Positions 11,595 through 15,092 of a stretch of 15,092 bases of DNA are shown one piece after another. The notes under the pieces were generated by a model that was not told the DNA's origin, did not search any database, and was given only the letters and a program-made list of their open reading frames with translations. Numbering within the stretch: position 1 is the first letter of the stretch; each line of letters begins with the position of its first letter. This stretch comes from JAQGHB01 sp036384495 (GTDB lineage Bacteria; Patescibacteriota; Saccharimonadia; Saccharimonadales; UBA4665). Position numbers and translations under genes: made by a program. The DNA lies in contig DASVMD010000005.1 of the NCBI GenBank assembly GCA_036384495.1, positions 1-15,092 of the forward strand, written 5' to 3'.

Positions 11595-12582
11595 CGTGCA
11601 ACGCTTCGCGCGAAGCCACGTATGAAGAACCGATCACCCCAAGTCCCACAATGCCCGTAATGGCATCCGGCACTTCGTAATAAATACTGAGCAACAATGC
11701 GGCCGCCAGTACAAAAATAGCGTAATGCGCACCGTGCTCCAGGTATTTATAGGTGCCGAGTGTTCCCTGCCGCACCAAAAACACCGTCAAACTTCTGACC
11801 CAAATGGCACCCACGCCAAGACCCAGCGCGATCAGCAGTACTTGGTCGGTAATTGCAAAGGCGCCAAGCACGCCGTCAAAGCTAAAGCTGGCATCGAGCA
11901 CCTGCAAGTACATAAAGGCCAGAAAAGCCGGCCAGCCAGTGTAGATTTTTTGCTCTTCGGGCGCCAGCTTGCCGAGAGCGTCAATAAATAATTTGATGGC
12001 CGAGTAACTAATAACACCGATAATGCCGGCCCGAAGCACCTCTCCGGAATCTTCGCCAGCAAACAGTCCGACAGGGATTATTACCAAGAGGCCAAGCAAT
12101 GCCGGCAGCCATATAGTGCCGCCCACTCGCTGCAGTGGGCGCTCGATCCGCTTGAGCCACAGCACTTCACGGATTTCAAATAAGAAGTACAGTGTTAGCG
12201 TAAGTAAGAATCCGCCGCCGAACGCCGAGATGCTGGCATGAGCTTCTTCGAGATGTTTACCGTACACGTCAGGGTGGTGCAAGGCATCGTTAATGACCGT
12301 GCTCCACGACAAACCCGCGGTGACCATGACAATCAAAATCGGGAACACAAACCGCACGCCGACGATGGCAAACACCATCCCGACGGTTAAGAAGAGTTGT
12401 TGCCAGGTTTTGCTAAGGCGCTCCAGAATTTTGGCATTGAGGATGGCGTTGTCGAAGCTAAAAGCGATTTCGATAGCGATCAGCACCAGCGTAGTCACAG
12501 CCGCCCCGGCACCTAAGCCGACGAAAGCTACCGCCAATGCCGCCACTGTGAGCAATCCAGAAAAACCAAAATATCGAATCAT
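11581..12582 (-). CDS. DUF475 (TerC-like superfamily) integral membrane protein
   Basis: 333-aa polytopic membrane protein with about nine hydrophobic helices. Two internally similar acidic helix motifs mark the family: AIEIAFSFDNAILNAKIL (about 36-53) and VLDASFSFDGVLGAFAIT (about 224-241), both with the SFDN/SFDG core also seen in TerC. TerC-type proteins have been linked to tellurium resistance and metal (Mn, Ca) handling; DUF475 members have no firm function. Downstream of the Fur-family gene but convergent, so not in its operon; the shared theme of metal handling may be coincidence. A GAGGG at 12592-12588 is a plausible ribosome site 5 bases from ATG 12582. Its 3' end overlaps the fur stop. 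Family call is good; the transported ion is unknown. Confidence 0.88.
   Translation of the reverse strand: MIRYFGFSGLLTVAALAVAFVGLGAGAAVTTLVLIAIEIAFSFDNAILNAKILERLSKTWQQLFLTVGMVFAIVGVRFVFPILIVMVTAGLSWSTVINDALHHPDVYGKHLEEAHASISAFGGGFLLTLTLYFLFEIREVLWLKRIERPLQRVGGTIWLPALLGLLVIIPVGLFAGEDSGEVLRAGIIGVISYSAIKLFIDALGKLAPEEQKIYTGWPAFLAFMYLQVLDASFSFDGVLGAFAITDQVLLIALGLGVGAIWVRSLTVFLVRQGTLGTYKYLEHGAHYAIFVLAAALLLSIYYEVPDAITGIVGLGVIGSSYVASREALHAKQR
11593..11616. repeat. Paired symmetries at the fur / DUF475 junction
   Basis: AGCGT-gca-ACGCT (11593-11605) starts in the fur stop codon and runs into the 14-bp perfect palindrome GCTTCGCGCGAAGC (11603-11616), inside the DUF475 coding end. No T run follows on either strand, so a role as terminator is possible but unproven. 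Confidence 0.4.
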
Positions 12583-12587
12583 GCGTC

Positions 12588-12592
12588 CCTCT
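12588..12592 (-). promoter_or_regulatory. Possible Shine-Dalgarno site of the DUF475 gene
   Basis: GAGGG on the minus strand lies 5 bases before ATG 12582. TAGGAT (12598-12593) next to it could instead be a -10 ending 10 bases from the ATG; both cannot be used together. Confidence 0.45.
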
Positions 12593-12633
12593 ATCCTACC
12601 ACGAGTCGGTGGTGACAGAAGCGCAAAACCTAA

Positions 12634-12657
12634 AGATCCGGCGCGAACGCCGGATCT
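12634..12657 (-). terminator. Hairpin terminator candidate after the glycosylase gene
   Basis: AGATCCGGCG (12634-12643) and CGCCGGATCT (12648-12657) form a perfect 10-bp stem with a 4-base loop, TTCG on the minus strand. The minus strand continues TTTAGGTTTT, a broken T run, so it would act on transcripts from the hydrolase-glycosylase pair. A smaller hairpin, TGGAAG...CTTCCA (12660-12678), precedes it. The 12583-12723 gap holds no gene. Confidence 0.6.
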
Positions 12658-12710
12658 GTTGGAAGCCTCACACTTCCATATCTAGCGTAGGCCTGGCATA
12701 AGCAAAATGC

Positions 12711-12730
12711 AATGTGAAATTCGTCACATT
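12711..12730 (-). repeat. Inverted repeat across the glycosylase stop codon
   Basis: AATGTGA (12711-12717) and TCACATT (12724-12730), 6-base loop; the minus strand continues GCATTTTGC. The stem includes the TGA stop. Could be a weak first terminator or an mRNA end-protecting hairpin. Confidence 0.45.
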
Positions 12731-13290
12731 TTGGAGACGTAGGGGTTATTTTTGAGATAAAACCGCCAGGGTACATCCTTGGCTTGCGAGATGCCGATTC
12801 GGGTGGTTTGCACGATATCAGCCTGTGCCACTGGCGGCTGCAAAATCAGTTGCAACGGCGGTTTGCGCAGATCGTGTTTGTTTTGGGTTTTATCAATCTG
12901 CAGAGCTTGGCACAGCTTGGCGGGGCCATTGGTAAGTTGCGCGCCGCTCAGGCCATGCCGGTTTTGGCTCATACTGTCTTCGCCCTCCAGGGGCTCCAGC
13001 GCACGGATGAGCACTGCCGAGCCCTCGCCCGCCGCGCCGGTGACCACATTGCAGCAATAGTGCATGCCGTAGGTAAAATACACGTACAAAAAGCCGGCCG
13101 GCCCAAACATGATGTCGGTGCGCGGCGTGCGGCCGCGGTAGCTGTGACTGGCGGCATCGTGTTCGTTGTAAGCTTCGGTTTCCACGATCCGGCCAACCAA
13201 GCGGCGGCCATCAATTTCGCGCACCAAGTGGCTGCCGAGCAAACGCGGAGCGACTTCCTGGGCCGGACCGGAAAGTACGCTAAAGTCCAC
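12724..13290 (-). CDS. DNA-3-methyladenine glycosylase (Mpg/AAG family)
   Basis: Base-excision repair enzyme that removes alkylated purines such as 3-methyladenine and hypoxanthine. The 188 aa fit the bacterial family (about 190-200). Seen: LLGSHLVREIDG, then the catalytic block VGRIVETEAYNEHDAASHSYRG with the active Glu/Tyr and the His of ASHS, followed by RTPRTDIMFGPAGFLYVYFTYGMHYCCNVV and SAVLIRALEP, and ending in LTNGPAKLCQALQID, which is the family's conserved C-terminal block. The start is placed at GTG 13290 because GAGG (13300-13297) lies 6 bases upstream; a TTG at 13302 would lengthen it by 4 residues but lacks such a site. It overlaps the end of the upstream alpha/beta hydrolase by 11 bases, so the two are probably co-transcribed and translationally coupled. 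Two hairpins follow the stop. Confidence 0.93.
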   Translation of the reverse strand: MDFSVLSGPAQEVAPRLLGSHLVREIDGRRLVGRIVETEAYNEHDAASHSYRGRTPRTDIMFGPAGFLYVYFTYGMHYCCNVVTGAAGEGSAVLIRALEPLEGEDSMSQNRHGLSGAQLTNGPAKLCQALQIDKTQNKHDLRKPPLQLILQPPVAQADIVQTTRIGISQAKDVPWRFYLKNNPYVSKM

Positions 13291-14095
13291 GAGCAGCCTC
13301 AATGCGCTCTACCAGGAAACGGCTGGCTTTGGGGGAAATTTCGTGCCGGGCTCGGATGGTATGAGCGGTGATGTTATCGCTATCGATGCCAAAAATCTGT
13401 TGCGGCTTGCCGCGGATCACAAACATATCGTAGGTGCCGTAAATAACATCCATGGGCATCGTCAATTCCTTAATATCTTCGGCGGCCGTTTGGCTCAGAA
13501 TAGTGTGCTCCAGGCTTCTGATGAACGGTTGCCAGGTTTCGGGCGTTACTTCAAAACCGACTACTCGCCGAGCTAGGCGCTCAATAAAGCGCGCGCTGCC
13601 GTCAAAGGTAGGCTGAAACTGCATAATTCGCTTATAAAAACGGCCGTAGGCCTGCAGGCGCAAACTATAACGGCGTTTTTCGGGCAAGCCCTCGTACAGA
13701 GGCATCTCGTATAACACCAAATGTTTTACTAAATCAGGTCGCAGCCGAGCCACTCGCACTGCCACCAAACAACCCATGGAATGACCGACTAAAATAGCCG
13801 GCTGGCTAAACTTGAGTTTTTCGATACTGGCGATGACGCTCCGGGCGTGATCATCGATATCGTAGAGCACCCATTTGGGTTTAGGCGAAGCGCCAAATCC
13901 TAACAGATCAAAAGCCACAATTCTGTACGGCAATGCGGCGAGCTGCGAAACCACATGCTGCCACACGGCTCCAGTGCGTCCGATGCCATGCAGCAGCACC
14001 ACTGGCTGCCCGCTTCCCCGCTCAACTATCTTAGCCAGATGATACGGACGTCTCAGCGTTTGGTGCCAAAACCGATCAATAAACGTTATTCGCAT
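13280..14095 (-). CDS. Alpha/beta hydrolase
   Basis: 271-aa cytoplasmic alpha/beta-fold hydrolase. The catalytic triad is visible: nucleophile Ser106 in VGHSMG, acid Asp223 in YGTYDMFV, and His251 in RARHEISPKAS. The oxyanion-hole motif VVLLHGIGRTG (32-42) and FDLLGFGASPKP (62-73) are also typical. The cap region (about 130-205) is helical and basic. Substrate unknown; the family includes esterases, peptidases, dehalogenases and haloperoxidase-like enzymes. First gene of a two-gene unit with the DNA glycosylase; no functional link between the two is known to me, so the pairing may only reflect compaction. ATG 14095 is set by a -10 hexamer 6 bases upstream. Confidence 0.9.
   Translation of the reverse strand: MRITFIDRFWHQTLRRPYHLAKIVERGSGQPVVLLHGIGRTGAVWQHVVSQLAALPYRIVAFDLLGFGASPKPKWVLYDIDDHARSVIASIEKLKFSQPAILVGHSMGCLVAVRVARLRPDLVKHLVLYEMPLYEGLPEKRRYSLRLQAYGRFYKRIMQFQPTFDGSARFIERLARRVVGFEVTPETWQPFIRSLEHTILSQTAAEDIKELTMPMDVIYGTYDMFVIRGKPQQIFGIDSDNITAHTIRARHEISPKASRFLVERIEAARGL
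13297..13300 (-). promoter_or_regulatory. Shine-Dalgarno site deciding the glycosylase start
   Basis: GAGG on the minus strand, 6 bases before GTG 13290 and inside the hydrolase coding end; it overlaps the alternative TTG start, which makes that start unlikely. Confidence 0.55.
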
Positions 14096-14101
14096 ATCTA
14101 T

Positions 14102-14131
14102 AGTATAAGGTGACGAGCGAAGTCCTGTACA
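14102..14131 (-). promoter_or_regulatory. Promoter of the hydrolase-glycosylase unit, leaderless geometry
   Basis: -35 TGTACA (14131-14126, 4/6), 18-bp spacer, -10 TATACT (14107-14102), ending 6 bases before ATG 14095. It overlaps the divergent promoter of the CNNM gene. Confidence 0.65.
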
Positions 14132-14133
14132 AT
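14128..14133 (+). promoter_or_regulatory. -10 hexamer of the CNNM gene, leaderless geometry
   Basis: TACAAT ends 7 bases before ATG 14141; no good -35. It shares bases 14128-14131 with the -35 of the divergent hydrolase gene, so the two promoters should compete. Confidence 0.5.
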
Positions 14134-14140
14134 ATACCTA

Positions 14141-15092
14141 ATGGTTTTGATCATTTTTGAAGTCTTTCTCCTGGTGCTAGCCTCGGCGATCTGTTCCGGA
14201 CTCAATATTGCTCTGATGTCACTCGATCTGGCCGATCTGCGCCGCAAAGCCAAGTTGGGCAACAAGCAAGCCAAGCGAGTGTTGCCGCTGCGCAAACAAA
14301 CGCATCTTACGCTAGCAGCCATTTTGTTTACCAACGTGGCGGCTGTTTCGGCGACGTCGCTGGTGCTGGAGCGCGAGCTCAACGGCTGGCTGGCCGGGCT
14401 GCTCAGCACGTTGCTCATCGTAATCTTCGGCGAAGTTATGCCGCAAGCGCTGTTCTCCAAAAACGCGCTTGGCTGGTCGAGCCGCTTTGCCTGGCTGCTT
14501 AAAGCAATGATTGCGTTCACCTATATTTTGAGCAAGCCCTTGCAGCTGCTACTCGACAAACTATTTCCGCGCCAACGCGCCAAACTGCAGACCCGCCAAG
14601 AGCTGGGGCTGCTGATAACCGAGCACTTATCCGACAAATCCAGTGAGCTCGATGGCGACGAGGTCGAAATTATGCGCGGCGCCCTCTCGCTCAGCGAAAA
14701 GCGCGTGCGCGACATCATGACCGACATCCGCCACACCTACTGGCTGACGCCCAGCACCCTGCTCGACGACGAAAAAATCGACGAGCTCAAGGCGCTCGGC
14801 TACAGTCGCATTCCCGTGTTTAATCAGGCACTCACCAAAGCCTACGGCGTAATGCTCATGAAGGACCTGGTGGATCTTGATTTTGATGACAACAACTATC
14901 GCGTCGACGACATGCCCCTGCACCCTACGCAGCTGGTCGGCGGCATGACCGCCCTGGACACCATGTTCCGCAAATTCATTGCCGCCGATACGCATCTGAT
15001 CCCCATCGAAAAAGACGACGAAATTATTGGTATCGTAACTATTGAAGATCTGATTGAGGAAATCCTGGGTCACGAAATCGAAGACGAATCCG
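14141..15092 (+). CDS. CNNM / CBS-domain membrane protein (CorC/TlyC-like), 5' part
   Basis: The 317 codons visible begin with ATG at 14141 and run off the right edge. Residues 1-150 form a CNNM transmembrane domain: helix 1 FEVFLLVLASAICSGLNIALMSL, a short basic stretch (DLADLRRKAKLGNKQAKRVLPLRKQ), then helices TLAAILFTNVAAVSATSLVL, GLLSTLLIVIFGEVMPQALF and a further one. Residues about 185-305 contain paired CBS domains: RVRDIMTDIRHTYWL, then GYSRIPVFN and AYGVMLMKDLVDLDF, and IPIEKDDEIIGIVTIEDLIEEILGHEIEDE, the canonical end of the second CBS. CBS pairs bind adenine nucleotides and gate the membrane part. CNNM proteins are implicated in Mg2+ (or other cation) transport; bacterial CorC members are Mg2+ efflux proteins. 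The usual C-terminal CorC domain would lie outside the window. Confidence 0.92.
   Translation, partial: MVLIIFEVFLLVLASAICSGLNIALMSLDLADLRRKAKLGNKQAKRVLPLRKQTHLTLAAILFTNVAAVSATSLVLERELNGWLAGLLSTLLIVIFGEVMPQALFSKNALGWSSRFAWLLKAMIAFTYILSKPLQLLLDKLFPRQRAKLQTRQELGLLITEHLSDKSSELDGDEVEIMRGALSLSEKRVRDIMTDIRHTYWLTPSTLLDDEKIDELKALGYSRIPVFNQALTKAYGVMLMKDLVDLDFDDNNYRVDDMPLHPTQLVGGMTALDTMFRKFIAADTHLIPIEKDDEIIGIVTIEDLIEEILGHEIEDES

Noticed and set aside
12784..13371. 195-aa open frame opposite the glycosylase gene
   Set aside because: It is the antisense shadow of a clearly conserved glycosylase; the translation has no recognisable domain and no promoter or ribosome site.
14627..15073. 148-aa open frame opposite the CNNM gene
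   Set aside because: Antisense to the conserved CBS domains; it exists because the sense strand has few codons that create stops on the other strand.

Overview
The window looks like a chromosome fragment of a Candidate Phyla Radiation bacterium, most likely Saccharibacteria (TM7). This rests on gene content, roughly 50% GC, dense packing and the set of small single-pass membrane proteins; no 16S rRNA gene is present, so the assignment is inference. Genes use the standard bacterial code: UGA ends several of them, which argues against Gracilibacteria/Absconditabacteria. No tRNA, rRNA, CRISPR array, transposon or phage gene was seen, and no stretch over 300 bases lacks a gene.

Layout. 1-610 (-): 5' part of pheS. 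744-932 (+): 62-aa orphan. 956-1453 (+): YajQ. 1503-2834 (+): GH63-type glycosidase. 2870-3538 (+): orphan. 3539-4468 (-): anchored extracytoplasmic protein of unknown role. 4500-5273 (-): TrmB-family regulator, divergent from a three-gene block at 5413-8566 (+): a CoaB-like/class II aldolase fusion, a possible winged-helix protein and a nucleotidyltransferase-fold protein. 8563-9627 (-): RmuC. 9646-10347 (-): L,D-transpeptidase. 10378-11100 (-): ZIP metal transporter, divergent from a Fur-family repressor (11166-11594, +). 11581-12582 (-): DUF475 membrane protein. 12724-13290 and 13280-14095 (-): 3-methyladenine DNA glycosylase and alpha/beta hydrolase, overlapping. 14141-15092 (+): 5' part of a CNNM/CBS protein.

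The most distinctive region is 5274-8566. The TrmB regulator and the three-gene block are divergent, and the intergenic region carries two copies of the inverted repeat TGTCA-N9-TGACA, which share 13 of 19 positions. One overlaps the -10 of the regulator; the other overlaps the -35 and spacer of the block's promoter. This is the expected geometry of a self-regulating repressor controlling a small pathway. The first enzyme joins a CoaB-like amide ligase domain to a class II aldolase domain that keeps its three metal-binding histidines, an architecture I do not recognise as described.

A second pattern runs through the whole window: nine or ten genes have a -10 hexamer ending only 6-8 bases before the start codon, so their mRNAs should be leaderless. 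A minority (the regulated block, the 62-aa gene, the glycosylase, perhaps DUF475) have Shine-Dalgarno sites. The Fur and ZIP genes appear to share one -35 hexamer inside a palindrome. Convergent genes meet with zero spacing or overlap, leaving little room for intergenic terminators.
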